Source of the DNA: Emiliania huxleyi CCMP1516
Taxonomy: Eukaryota; Haptophyta; Isochrysidales; Noelaerhabdaceae
DNA length: 64,000 nt
Reading direction: 5' to 3'
Assembly (NCBI RefSeq): GCF_000372725.1
Contig: NW_005195301.1
Location: 834,173-898,172 of the forward strand
Shown: one piece after another, positions 19,329-30,171 of the stretch
Position numbering within the stretch: the first letter of the stretch is position 1
Layout: every line of letters starts with the position of its first letter
The notes under the pieces: model-generated
Seen by the model: the letters and a program-made list of their open reading frames with translations, nothing else
Told to the model about the DNA's origin: nothing
Databases searched by the model: none
Translations under genes and position numbers: made by a program

Positions 19329-21901
19329 TCACTTAGCCTGCTGGCCGAGCCACTCACCGAGCGCCTCCTCCGTGAAGAGCTTCCGATCTCTCGGGATGGC
19401 CATCGTCGCCGAGGGCGCCGTGGCGCCGGACGGAAAGTAGAGCACCGCCGGGAAGGCCTAAGGAAAGCGAGAGCTCGAGCCTCTACGCGCGAGTGTGCGG
19501 GGCGAAAGGAGGGAGACGGGGGGGGGGGGGGGGGGGGGTGCACGGGAGCGCGGGGGCGCGGGGGCGGTGGGCGGTGGGCTGGGCGGCAGGCGGTGAGGGA
19601 GTCTCTTGGCATTCGCAAGGGAGAGGGCGGCGGCGGGCCGGGCAGCGGTGGCGACGGAGGCGGCAGGCGGCGGCGGCGGTGGGCTGGGCGGCGGCGGGCT
19701 CCGGCTCAGTGATGGCGGGGGACGGTGGTGGCGGGATCGGTGGCGGTGGCGCCTTGATCCCGAGCGCGGAGGCGAGAGGGTCCTCTTTATACGACGCGCT
19801 GTACGCGGCCGCCACGGGCAGGTCGGTGTACAGAGACGTGTCCGAGGCAACCTCGGAGAAGACCTGGGGGGAGGGTTTCCCGAGGAGGTCATCGCGAGTC
19901 CCCGCGTGTTCACAGACGTCGTTCCACACGTCCAAGAACCAAGAGACACACACGTCCCGCCGGTGCTGGACTGGGAGCATGCGGGCAGTGTCAGTGGCGT
20001 GCAACGTGCAGGCTCCGGGCACTAGGGTTAGGGCTAGGGCTAGGGTTAGGGCTAGGGCTAGGGCTAGGGTTAGGGTTAGGGTTAGGGCTAGAGCTAGGGC
20101 TAGGGTTAGGGTTAGGGTTAGGGTTAGGGTTAGGGTTAGGGTTAGGGCTAGGGCTAGGGCTAGGGCTAGGGCTAGGGCTAGGGCTAGGGCTAGGGCTAGG
20201 GCTAGGGCTAGGGCTAGGGCTAGGGCTAGGGCTAGGGTGAGGCCGTATCTCGGCTACATCTCGACGGCCTTGAACATCGCGCTGGCGCTGGTCGGCTCTC
20301 GAAAGATCCCGACGAGGGCTGGGCCCTTGGCGACCTGCGTTGTGGGTGCAGGCAAGGCAAGGTCAACTCCTCCACACACGCGAGGTGGTGGGGCAGGGCG
20401 GGACAGCCCTCGCGACTCGACGTCTGCGAGAGAGTCAGGAGCCCACTGGGTACACCCGGGCGGTTGTGCGAGTATAAGGCACCGCGTAGTGAGCTGTGAG
20501 CCTCGCGCGGGTACAGTGGCCACGATCGCCCCTGCGTGTGTACTGCAAGCTTGCCGGTCGCCCAAGGCAGCGGCACCGCCAAACGGACTTCCCCGTCTCT
20601 CTTAACGGTCCACACACGACTCCCCGGCGCGTCCCCGAGTAGGCGCGCGTGCGGGAGGCTGCTCATATACCGCGCGAGGGCGCGCGGCTCGGCCGTGGAA
20701 GGCGTCGGTAGGTGGCGAGCCGTGTCTTCTCGAGGGCTCGCTAGCATGCCGGCAGGCCCGCGAACCAGGCGTGCTGTGGACGTGGCGGAGGTGGCACTCC
20801 GACGACGCCCGCGCCGTCTCCCGCACCTACCCCGACGGCCGTATTGCGCATCTACTCTCGGAGGTGTCTCGGAGGTGTCTCGGAGGTGTCCCGGAGGTGT
20901 CTCGGGAGTGTCTCGGCGGCTAGGCTTGAGATTTCATGATCTTTCTACTCTCATCTAGTCTCTCGTCTAGTCTCGGCGACCAAGCTTGAGACGTCTGCAC
21001 TCTTGATCCGCTCGATCGGGCTGGCCGCGTCTGCGGCCTTGCCCGCCAGCTCTTTAGCGAACGAGATGATGCCTGTGGTGCTCGCACCTCCAGATGTGAG
21101 CAGGGTGCGCCACCCCCGGCCAGTCCTTGGGCAAAGGAGGCGACGCGCGCCCTTGGCCTCTCGCGGGCCCTCGTAGTCGCTCGCCTGATTAGGGGCGCCA
21201 GAGACAGCCCTCTCGTGGTGGAGGCGACTCGGAGGTGTCTCGGAGGTGTCTCGGAGGTGTCTCGGAAGTGTCTCGGAAGTGTCTCGGAAGTGCTCGCCTT
21301 GTTGGGGCGCCAGAAGACGGCTCTCTCGTGGTGGAGGCGACTCCGGACGTGCTAAGGTGCACAAGTGCGCTCGCCGCCTCGACGCTCGACGGATGTCGGC
21401 GTGTCTCGGCGTATCTCGGCGTATCTCGGCGTACCTCCCCTTTCTTGAATGTTTTTATCGTGGGGTAGCCGCTGACGTCAAAGCGCTCCGCGAGCGACTT
21501 GTGCTCGTCAGCGTCCACCTGGGATCGAGCACAGCAAAGGTCCTCTCAGTTGTCCAAACGCGTCAGTGTATGTGAGATTGCTGCGATAGGGTACCTTGGC
21601 GAGCGGGCAGTACTTTCGCGTCTTCTTGGCGGCCGCCGCCCACTCGGGGGCGAGCGACTTGCAGTGGCCGCACCATGGCGCGTAAAACTCGACGAGCGCA
21701 AACTGACAGACGCAAGCGATTGGGTCAGCAGCATCAGCAGCGGGAAGGGCTCTGGTGGCGGTGGTGGAGCGGCGAGGTGGCAGCTCTCGGCACCTCTTGC
21801 GCTTTGACCCAGTCGTCAAAGTTGTCCGGCGTGAGGACAGCGACGCCGTCTTCGAGCTTCACGGAGGATGCGGCGGCGAGGGAGAGGAAGAGAGGCAGCA
21901 T
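19329..21901 (-). CDS. Protein disulfide isomerase-like protein (thioredoxin a domain plus b domain)
   Basis: Eight exons, complement(join(19329..19457,19753..19863,20269..20334,20981..21072,21151..21184,21435..21518,21595..21702,21794..21901)), stay in frame and give 243 aa. The first 13 residues ([13 protein letters not shown]) are a short signal peptide. [21 protein letters not shown] carries the CGHC active site; [28 protein letters not shown] is classic PDI. A shorter b-like domain follows ([24 protein letters not shown] ... LYFPSG). It oxidises or isomerises disulfides in the ER. Unlike canonical PDIs it has only one thioredoxin active site and ends in QQAK with no KDEL-type signal. Three introns use GC donors. 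The intron 20268-19864 holds a telomere-like repeat, and the introns near 20980 and 21430 hold GGTGTCTCGG-type repeats. Confidence 0.9.
20022..20236. repeat. Interstitial TTAGGG/CTAGGG telomere-like array
   Basis: About 36 hexamers, a mixture of TTAGGG and CTAGGG, all in one orientation. It lies inside an intron of the PDI gene (20268-19864) with coding exons on both sides, so it is not a chromosome end. Confidence 0.95.
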
Positions 21902-22895
21902 CGATACCGGCTCGGGCGAGGGCTGGGCGAGGCAGACGGAGAGGAGGAGCTGCGCGAAAGCTTGGAGTGAAGCGGCTGCGACACGTGGCAGAAACCGTGA
22001 AAAAATAAGGATCCGAAAAGACACAATTAATAACATCGAAGGCTAGCTCAAAAAGTGAAGAACGGTGGGTCTGTGGTCAGCAGGCTGTGCAACATACAAC
22101 TCTACAAAAACACATACACACCATTGTGAAGGAATACAAGGACGCGCGCGCTTCTCCGTCAACTTATCGTGAGAAGCAAGGCAGATTGAAAGCAGATTGA
22201 GCAATCGAATTGAGCAAGGTAGCAGAGGTGGGAGCGGCCGGAGGACCTCTGGAGCTGAGGACCTCTGGCAGCTAGGACACTTGTGGGAGCCTGACTGAGG
22301 ACATCGCTGGGTGCGTCAGGATTGCTTGGGAAGAGTCAGACTGCCAGGAGCTGTCCTGGCCTCTTTTGCAGAGGTGGCAGCCTGGGAGACAGCACTGCAG
22401 GAAGTTCGACCCATGCCAAGACCGCTGTACGCTCCGACTGGTGAAGACCTTCGTAGGATGTGAGGACCTCTCGAGTATCTGTCGGCGATTCACCGCTCTC
22501 GTCTAGTCACTGTGTCTGTGCTTGCGACACATCCTCGTCGCTTTCCATATGTTGATGTGGGCGCGCATCTGAGTCGTTGAGTCTCCGGGCGCCTCTATAG
22601 CACAATCACTCGTACATAAACCGGATTGGCAGTTCAGAGAGAGTCATAGAAAGCCATAAGATTTCCAAACCTTTTCCTTTTGTGCGAGGCCGTCCAGGGC
22701 ATGCGCATGGTATGGTAGCATCGACGTGTGAGTGTTAGAGTTGTTTGGTATTGCTAAAACTCTCTCTCTCTCGGCGGTCCCTGGGGGTATGGTCCTGACC
22801 GCCCAAGACTAGCCCTACCATACCCCAAGCAGGTCTGCCAGAGGCGGGGTGGGTGTGGTCTTGAGCTGGGTTCGCTACGACCTATACCATACCCG
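21902..22895. other. Intergenic, no gene recognised
   Basis: 5' flank of the PDI gene and 3' side of the truncated lysyl-tRNA synthetase exon. It contains repeated GAGGACCTC motifs (22240-22470; similar motifs recur at 23410-23660) and, at its right end, a GGTATGGT-type element (about 22780-22896). No continuation of the synthetase is visible. Confidence 0.5.
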
Positions 22896-23065
22896 GGGTT
22901 GGCGCCCTTCTCCTTGACGCCGTTGACAAAGGTGAGCCGGTTCTCAAAGTACTTGGTCGGGTCCTGCTCCTCCTCCTCCTCCTCCTGCTTGGCCCTTCGC
23001 TTCTGCTCGTTCTTCGAGAGGCCCGCCTCGCCGGCGGGCTCAGCAGCCTCTGGCTCGTCCGGCAT
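22896..23065 (-). pseudogene. Lysyl-tRNA synthetase 5' exon, truncated
   Basis: From the ATG at 23065 the frame reads an acidic start, then SKNEQKRRAKQEEEEEEQDP and TKYFENRLTFVNGVKEKGANP. The segment DPTxYFENRL...GxNP is the signature just before the anticodon-binding domain of eukaryotic cytosolic LysRS, where it normally continues YPHKF. Here it runs straight into GGGTATGGTATAGG, the end of a GGTATGGT inverted-repeat element. Nothing downstream on this strand (22895 to the PDI gene) resembles the OB fold or catalytic domain. It is either a gene fragment or a first exon whose remaining exons were displaced. Confidence 0.65.
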
Positions 23066-23944
23066 GGGCAGCGGCGAGAGAACAGTGCTTCTGCAGCGAC
23101 GCACGCTGAGAGCTCGAGAAAAAGAATTTGCGTGAAAAGAAGAGAACACAGACACTATGACGACTACCACACCACGCACTACCACACCTCCCTGTGACAT
23201 CATTATGTGCATAATACTATCTCTCCATCTCCTATCTCTCCATCTCCTCTCCATCCATCCGCTTTAAAAGATGAGCCGACCAAAACAACAAGACGAGCAG
23301 CCTGCAAGCACTGGGAGCCATTTGCGCCCCTGGCTGGCTCACAGATAGGCAGAAGTGTGCTGTCTTGAGCAGCGGGGGTACGCTCGAGGGTGGCGCAGAG
23401 CCACACAAAGTGAGGTCCTCACGAAGGGGATCGAGAGGTCCTCATGCTCTATCGACCACCTCGCTGAGACTCACCCAGGTCAGCCCCGCACCTCTGATGC
23501 GTCAGCCATTCCGCTATACAAAGTAGACGTCTCGATGTTTGTGCGCTCGAATGAAGGCAGCACAGTCCAGACAGAGCGCGATGCGTGCCAGCGCGAGAAC
23601 ACGTCAATAGACTCCGAGGTCCGGCAGAGGTCCTCAAAAGGAGAGGTCCTCACAGCAGAGACCGGAGTGGTTGCATATTCTCGCTCCCTCTTGATCTCTC
23701 TGACAATGTATCTCGCACATGCCCGCTGTCGATCAATCGGCTTCGAGCGAGCTCTCAGTACGAGATCAACCCAGCCTCTCGCGAGATCGATGTTGGGTGA
23801 GGCGTGGCTTGCGCGCCGCGCGGTGATGACGCCGCACGCTGAAATGTCCTTGGTGACCCACCGCGGTGGCAGCGAGCCGGAGCAAGCCACCATATGACAG
23901 TCGGCGACGGCGTCTAGTGACACTTTTTTTTTGCCTGCGGCCCC

Positions 23945-24153
23945 GTCTTCGCCGTCGCGAACCCTGGGTTCGGACTTTTTGCGGGGTATGGTATGGTAGG
24001 CTCACGCAACCCACCTCGAGACCATACCCCCCGCCTCTTGGAACACCTGCTTGGGGTATGGTAGGGCTAGCCTTGGGCGGTCAGGACCATACCCCCCCAC
24101 CCTTGGGCCGTGAGAACACCATACCATACCCCGGAAAAAGTTGGAACCCTGCG
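23945..24153. mobile_element. MITE with GGGGTATGGTATGGT terminal inverted repeats
   Basis: The left end GGGTTCGGACTTTTTGCGGG and the right end (reverse complement GGGTTCCAACTTTTTCCGGG), each followed by GTATGGTATGGT, form inverted repeats of about 33 bp around about 140 bp. Related pieces lie at 22780-22900 and 34563-34620. It is non-coding and lies 86 bp upstream of the dehydrogenase start. Confidence 0.75.
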
Positions 24154-24238
24154 CCTTGCAGGTGGGGCACAGGCCGTGCGAACTACCACCTGCAGCGCGA
24201 GGGAAGATCCTCACTGCCACCGCATCCACCACTCAGCA

Positions 24239-26097
24239 ATGCAGTTCGACGCCGTCTGGGCTTCCCTCGCGTTTGGCGCCCTCGGCTGCCTCCTGCTGCT
24301 CGCTTGCCGCCGTCGTGGCGGCAAGGATCTTCCAAAGGCGATGCGCCGGCTGGTGGTCGTGGAGCCCAACGCGGACCTCGCCCTCGCCAGAGTGGTGGTC
24401 GAGGAGGAGGCGCCGCTTCCGGTGCTGAAGCGTGGCCAGGTGCTCATCAAGGTGTGCGCTGCCTCGATCAACCCGTCCGACTACGGCGCCTGGCGCGCAA
24501 GGAGCGCCAAGGGCGAGTACCCGCTGCCGACCGGGCAGGAGTGCAGCGGCGTGGTGGTCGCAACCGGAGGCGGCGTCTCGACGCTCGGGCTCCTGGGCCG
24601 GCGCGTCGCCGCCTTCCCCGGCAGCGGCACCTACGCCGACTACGTTGCCTGCAGCGCTTGGCGGCGAGAGGCGCTAGAATCACGTCCTCTTTGTATTCCG
24701 ACGAGCACCCGAGAGGATGCGTGCTGCGCTGCAATCAGCCGTAGTCATTGCACTCGCAGCCCATGTAGTTCACGCGGTAATCGGAGCGCAGCACTGATCT
24801 TCACACTGACGAAGTCTTCACGCTGAAGGCTTCACACACTGAAGCCTTCACGCAAAGACACAACCCCGTGCCTTCACACTGAAGTCTTCACGCTAAGCCT
24901 TACACTGTAGGCTCGTCTGCCTGCCCGGCTCGGTGGCGCTCGCCGACGCGTGCGAGTTCTTCATCAACCCGCTGACGGTTGTGGCGATGCTGCTGACCGC
25001 CAGGGCGAAGCGCGCAAAGGCGATCATACACACCGGCGCCTCCTCCGCCCTCGGCCAGATGCTCTGCAAGGCGGCGCCCGGCTTTGGCGTCGAGGTGCGA
25101 CATCTCCGAGATATGCATGTGCATGTGCATGGTCATGGTCATGTTCATGTTCATGTTCATGTTCATGTTCATGTTCATGTTCATGCTTCTCTGCGCAGCA
25201 CTCTCCTATACTACTGCAATCCCATAGGCCGTGCTGTAACTGGACTCTGCTATGATCGCAATCCCATAGGTCGTGCACGTGACCCATCGGCAGCAGCACG
25301 TCGAGATGCTGCACAGGCTCGGCGCGACGGCGCGTGGCCCGCAGCGCTTGCTGTTTTTCTGCACTCCGGCTTCCTTGTACCTTTAGGCTCGGCGCTACGC
25401 ACGTGCTCAACTCGAGTAGCGACTCGTACGGCGCTCAGCTCGACGAGAAGATCCGGGCGCTGCGCGTCAAGCTCGCCTTTGACTGCGTGGCGGGCGACTC
25501 GGCTGGCGCGCTCGTGGCCAAGCTGCCGCCTCGCTCGACCGTCTACGCGTACGGGCGGCTCTCGTGCTCGCACCAAAGGCGCCGCCAGTTTCTTCTTTCG
25601 AGGGGCGCAGTTTCTCGTTTCCTAGGCGGCTCTCCACGCGTGCGTGTGGGCCATTTACCTCTCTTCCCCTCCATGGGCAGTTTCGGCTCTAGGCGGCTCT
25701 CCTCGTCGTACCTGAGCGCGATCCCCGTCATCGACCTCATCTACCGCGGCAAGAAGGTCGAGGGCTTCATGGTCACCCGCGCCTTCGCCAAGTTTGGGCC
25801 TTTAGAACTCTGAAAGTACAAGCCTCTCTCACAGCACACTGGCACGACCAAAGGGCGCGGACTGGCGCGGACTGGCACACACACCGGCACACCGGGCCTC
25901 TAGAAGCGGAGCACGTATTCTTGTATCCCAACCAGCGCCCGAGAGGACACGTACTCAGCCGTATTCGGCCGTGTTCGGCTGTACTCACCGTACTCGCCTC
26001 CCTCGTATTCACGCGGTGCTCTGAAGACGCTGCAGAATACCCGTACTCCCGCCCCGAGGTTGGCGTACTCACCACGTAGGCTCGCACACACACACAC

Positions 26098-26194
<97 letters not shown>

Positions 26195-26528
26195 GCTCAC
26201 CCACGCGCACCGGGCCTTGCACTTTTATTGCCGTGGGGCTCCCGTCGTCTAGACGTGGAGACGCGCGGGTCGCCCCCCCCTTCCCCCGCCTCCTCGTGTG
26301 TGTGGAGAAGTTTACCTTACCTCACCTTACCGTAGGCTCGGGCCGCTCGGCCTGCTCCGGATGCTGCTCGCGATGCAGACCATCAAACGGGAGCTGCAAA
26401 CGACGTTCGCCACCGAGTTTGCCGACGTGCGGCTCGAGGAGGTGTACGAGCGCGTGGTCGCCATCGACCCCGAGAGGCCGGGCGCCAAATCGGCGACGAA
26501 CCAGAAGCTGCGCGTCGTCTTCGACTAG
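24239..26528 (+). CDS. MDR-family alcohol dehydrogenase/quinone oxidoreductase, membrane-anchored
   Basis: Six exons, join(24239..24660,24911..25094,25294..25316,25387..25554,25693..25797,26336..26528), give 364 aa in one frame. The N-terminus has a hydrophobic anchor (FGALGCLLLLACRRR). The GroES-like domain follows: GQVLIKVCAASINPSDYGAW, PLPTGQECSGVVVATGGG, then a Rossmann part (KAIIHTGASSALGQMLCKAA, LGATHVLNSS, LAFDCVAGDSAGAL). Zinc ligands of true ADHs are not evident, so an NADPH:quinone reductase or 2-enal reductase role is likely. Exon 3 is only 23 nt. Introns 25317-25386 and 25555-25692 start with GC and have direct repeats at their ends, the second with an additional internal copy. 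The last intron (25798-26335) ends in a (CA)n element that supplies the acceptor. Confidence 0.82.
26083..26335. mobile_element. (CA)n element forming the 3' end of an intron
   Basis: A (CA)n tract (26083-26192), then CCGCTCACCC, TGCCGTGGGGCTCCCGTCGT, CCTCGTGTGTGTGGAGAAGT and TTACCTTACCTCACCTTACC followed by GTAG. The final AG is the acceptor of the dehydrogenase's last intron. Confidence 0.75.
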
Positions 26529-26548
26529 GGCCAGAGTTAGTTAGTTAG

Positions 26549-26596
26549 GTAAGCTAAGGTAGATTTCTCCACACACACAAAGTTGTGGGGCAAGGA

Positions 26597-26672
<76 letters not shown>

Positions 26673-26810
26673 GCTCACCCACGCGCACTGGGGGCCTTGC
26701 ACTTTTAATGCCGTGGGGCTCCACTGTCGTTAGACGTGGAGACGCGAGGGTCGCCCCCCCTTGCCCCACCACCTCGTGTGTGTGGAGAAGTTTACCTTAC
26801 CTTACCTTAC
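26549..26810. mobile_element. Complete (CA)n element with about 48-bp terminal inverted repeats
   Basis: Left end GTAAGCTAAGGTAGATTTCT and the reverse complement of the right end GTAAGGTAAGGTAAACTTCT continue as matching inverted repeats (CCACACACAC ... GTGGGGCAAGG) over about 48 bp. The interior is an (AC)n tract plus the conserved CCGCTCACCC-to-CCCCACCACC block. It starts about 20 bp after the dehydrogenase stop codon. No clear target duplication is seen. Confidence 0.75.
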
Positions 26811-26957
26811 AATCGCACACTCTGGCCATCGAATGACTCCGAATGACTCACTGTGTCGTGTGCTAAGAGACAAAATCTCCGCAGACATCCAAAACGGGCC
26901 GTGCCGCGTTTGTGGTTGTCTTGATGGAGGCTCACTCGAAGAGCTCACTCGAAGAGC

Positions 26958-29900
26958 TCACTCGAAGGTCGCATCCAGCCACAGCCCGTAATCTCGGAGG
27001 AACTGGATGTACGGGCCAGAGTCCTCGGACGCGTGCGCAAAGTCGGCCGTGTCCGTGTCCGCATCGTAGTGGGCGCATCGCGCGCCCGCCCCGTCGTGGT
27101 CAAACGGGAGGTGCACCGCCTCGTGAAAGAAGCCTGTCGGCGGCACGGGGAGGCCGCCGACCGCGAAGAGCCGGGTGCCGGGCTCCGCGGCCAGCTGGGT
27201 GAAGTGCTTGAGGAAGTGCTGCACCGTCACGGACGTTTCGAAGAGCGAGTGGTGCCCCCCCACCACCATGATGGCCATCAGTGTCGCGAGCATCTTCGGC
27301 GTGACATTCTCGGCGCCGAGCGTCCCCGCAAACTGCTTGAGGTACTGCGCCGTCGTTCCCGAGATGCCGCCGATGAAAGGCACGGCGCACGCGCGGAAGA
27401 GGGAGGTGAGCCCGACCCCGCTCCTGGTGAGGAACAGCTTGCCCTGCGCCACGGCCTCGGCGGAGAACCCTGCGTAAAAGTCTCTGAGCGCGCCGATGGT
27501 GCAGTCGAGCTTCTCGTCGGTGATGCCACCGCTGAAGGTGAAGGCGGACGGGTCGACCTCCCGCCACATGATCTCTGATGTGTCTGCGGAGTGACGGCCC
27601 TTATGGTCGACGTAGAGCTGCGTGAACTTTGTGAGCTCGTGCAACCAGGTCATGGCCTCGTCGCACTGCGGCGTTCCGGCGACGCAGTTGATGTGGTCCA
27701 TCACCGCGTACCTGCGGCAGGCAGAGGCACGCGTGAGAGCGAGGGAGGGAACGCGTTAGAGCGAGGCAGAGTCACGCGTGAGAGCGAGGCAGAGGCACGC
27801 GTGAGAGCGAGGCAGAGACATGCGTGAGAGCGAGGGAGGGCACGCGCGCGGCCACGTGCACCTCTTCGCGTTGGTGGCCGTTTCGGTGGTGAAGGCGAGC
27901 TTGCACGCCGCCTCGTCCTGCGGGGCAACGTAGCGCCTCTCCGCCTCCTGCAGCGCCTCGTTCAGCTCTCCTTCCTCCATGGGCGTTTCCCCTTCCGCAT
28001 AGGCCTCACAAATCTTGTGCTCCCCGGCAATCGGAGCGTAGCGGGGAATCCCGGCCAGCCTGGCGGCCTCCGCCTCATACGAGGCCGAGCTGCACAATCT
28101 AGCGCTGCTATTGGGCAAGTGAGTCGGCGGCAGCAGCGCCTCGTTTATGGCCAGCAAGCCCTCGACCCCGGAGGCGCACGTCTTGACGAATGCGCCGTGC
28201 GCGAGCAAGTCCTCTTGCCGGGTGAAGTCCAGGTAGTTTGCACGCTGTCACGGGCGCAGCAGTGAGTGCTGGCCAGTGTCAAGGGGGCCAGACGCACTGA
28301 GGGGTGGCCCGTCTACCGTCTACCGGTAGACCGGGTAGACGGTAGACCGTTTGGTAGACGAGTCTACCGCAGTCTACCGGTAGACCGTAATGAACCTACG
28401 ACCGCAGTCTACCGGTAGACCCGGGGGATGCCCCGCGCGCCTGACCCAGGCGCGAAAAACGAATCTGCGAGGCGTGGCCGCTCATGCGGCCCGATGGGGA
28501 GGAACGGGGCGGACTGCGGGAATCGGCCTCTTACACCGCCCTTCCTTGCAGCGAGCCCCCTCCAACCCACCCGCGCTAGGTCTCGGGTTTGACGCATGGG
28601 GTCACTCCCGCGAAACTCGGGAACTAGCCGGGGCAGTCGGAGAAGGGGCAACTCCGTGCACTGACGGTCGGCCGCCAGAAAACACGCCTGCGTGGATCGC
28701 GTCACACCAATCCTCGCTACCCAACGCGGCCAAAGGATATCCACCTCGAGAACCTCGAGACTTGGTAGACCGCGGTAGACTGGTCTACCCCTTTTTGTTA
28801 TACCAAAAAGAGGGCTACACACGGCCCTCTACGCTGGGGCGCCGGCGCCCTACTGGGCGCCCCCCGCTCCCTTCCCGTTAGAGCCCCCCATCCCACTAGC
28901 ATTCCCCCGCGGTCCCTCGCGGTCGCGCGACGCCGCACCAATGGCGCGCTGTGCCTCGTCCGCGAGCGCCGTCCAGAGCTGCACCGACAGTCGCTGTAGC
29001 GCAAACGGCATCCATTCGCGCGCCGACCACGACGTCTGGTCGTACTGCCACCACGTGAGCTTCCGGCCCGCCACCTTAGCCACCCGCATCAGCAGCTCCT
29101 CCACCCCCGCGCTCATTGCGCCGAACTCCTCGAAGAGCAGCGCCTCCACGCGGCACTTCCCCTCTGCGTCCGTATACTGGCCCTTGACAGCCTCGACCGT
29201 CCCGGTCCCCGTCCGCGGGTCCCACATCCCCACCCTCCCACCCCTGTCCCCGCCCTCCACGCCCAGAACCGTCTCGCGGGCGCGTGGCAGCGTGTTGCCG
29301 CAAGCGACAAACGCCCCCATGCGCCCCACCCCCGAGGGGTCCGACGGCACACCGGCAAAGATCTTCGTGTCGCCGATGCAGGGCAGGTCCCCAATCACGC
29401 CCTGGTAAATGTACAAGTCCGTCCTCGTAGTGCTGTGCTCGCAGTGAAACTCGTGCTCCACCGCGCCGCGCCCCAGCTTGCCCCGCAGCAACTCGACAAG
29501 GTCCAGGAGGACCTCCTTGTGCCGCGTCTGGTGGCCCGCCGCGCCGTCGTTCTGCGCCACGTCGCCAAGGGCGTCAAAGGGCAGACCGTGCTGGCTGTAG
29601 ATGCCGTCCGCCATGACGTCCGTCATCATCGACAGGTGTAATCCGAAGCGGCGCTGCAGCGCGAAGCGCAGCACGTACGAGGGCAGACGGAAGTGCGCGC
29701 GGGTCGGGATCGCGTTCAAAAACGCGCCCGCGCCGAACTGGCTCGCCGAGACAAACCGCACCTGCTCCCTCCTCCCTGCGCGGCCCGCCGCCGCATGCAT
29801 CTCCCTCCAGGCCGAATGGTGAATCGTCGCGGAGTATCGGCGCTGAGCGTGTTGTAGAAGATTGGTTTGCTGCGCGAGCTCCATTCGGTAAGCGGAAGGT

Positions 29901-30137
29901 ATGTATGCGCCGGGGGCAGCCCTCTCGGGTTGTAGATGCGGTAGGCCCGGCCAGTCTTGTCGAAGAAATAGTACGTCTTCTTGTCCTCTCGGTACTTGGC
30001 GTCGAGGGCGGCGTGCGCCGCCACCAGCCGCGCCTGGCGGCGTGCGACGTCGAGGTGGACCGGCAGCAAAACCACGCCCGCGCGTCGGATCGCGTCCACC
30101 ACCTCGTCGCCGCGCAGCCCGCGGCCCACCGCCGCCT

Positions 30138-30171
<34 letters not shown>

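Noticed and set aside
20022-20236. Chromosome end
   Set aside because: Coding exons of the same gene lie on both sides, so the array is interstitial.
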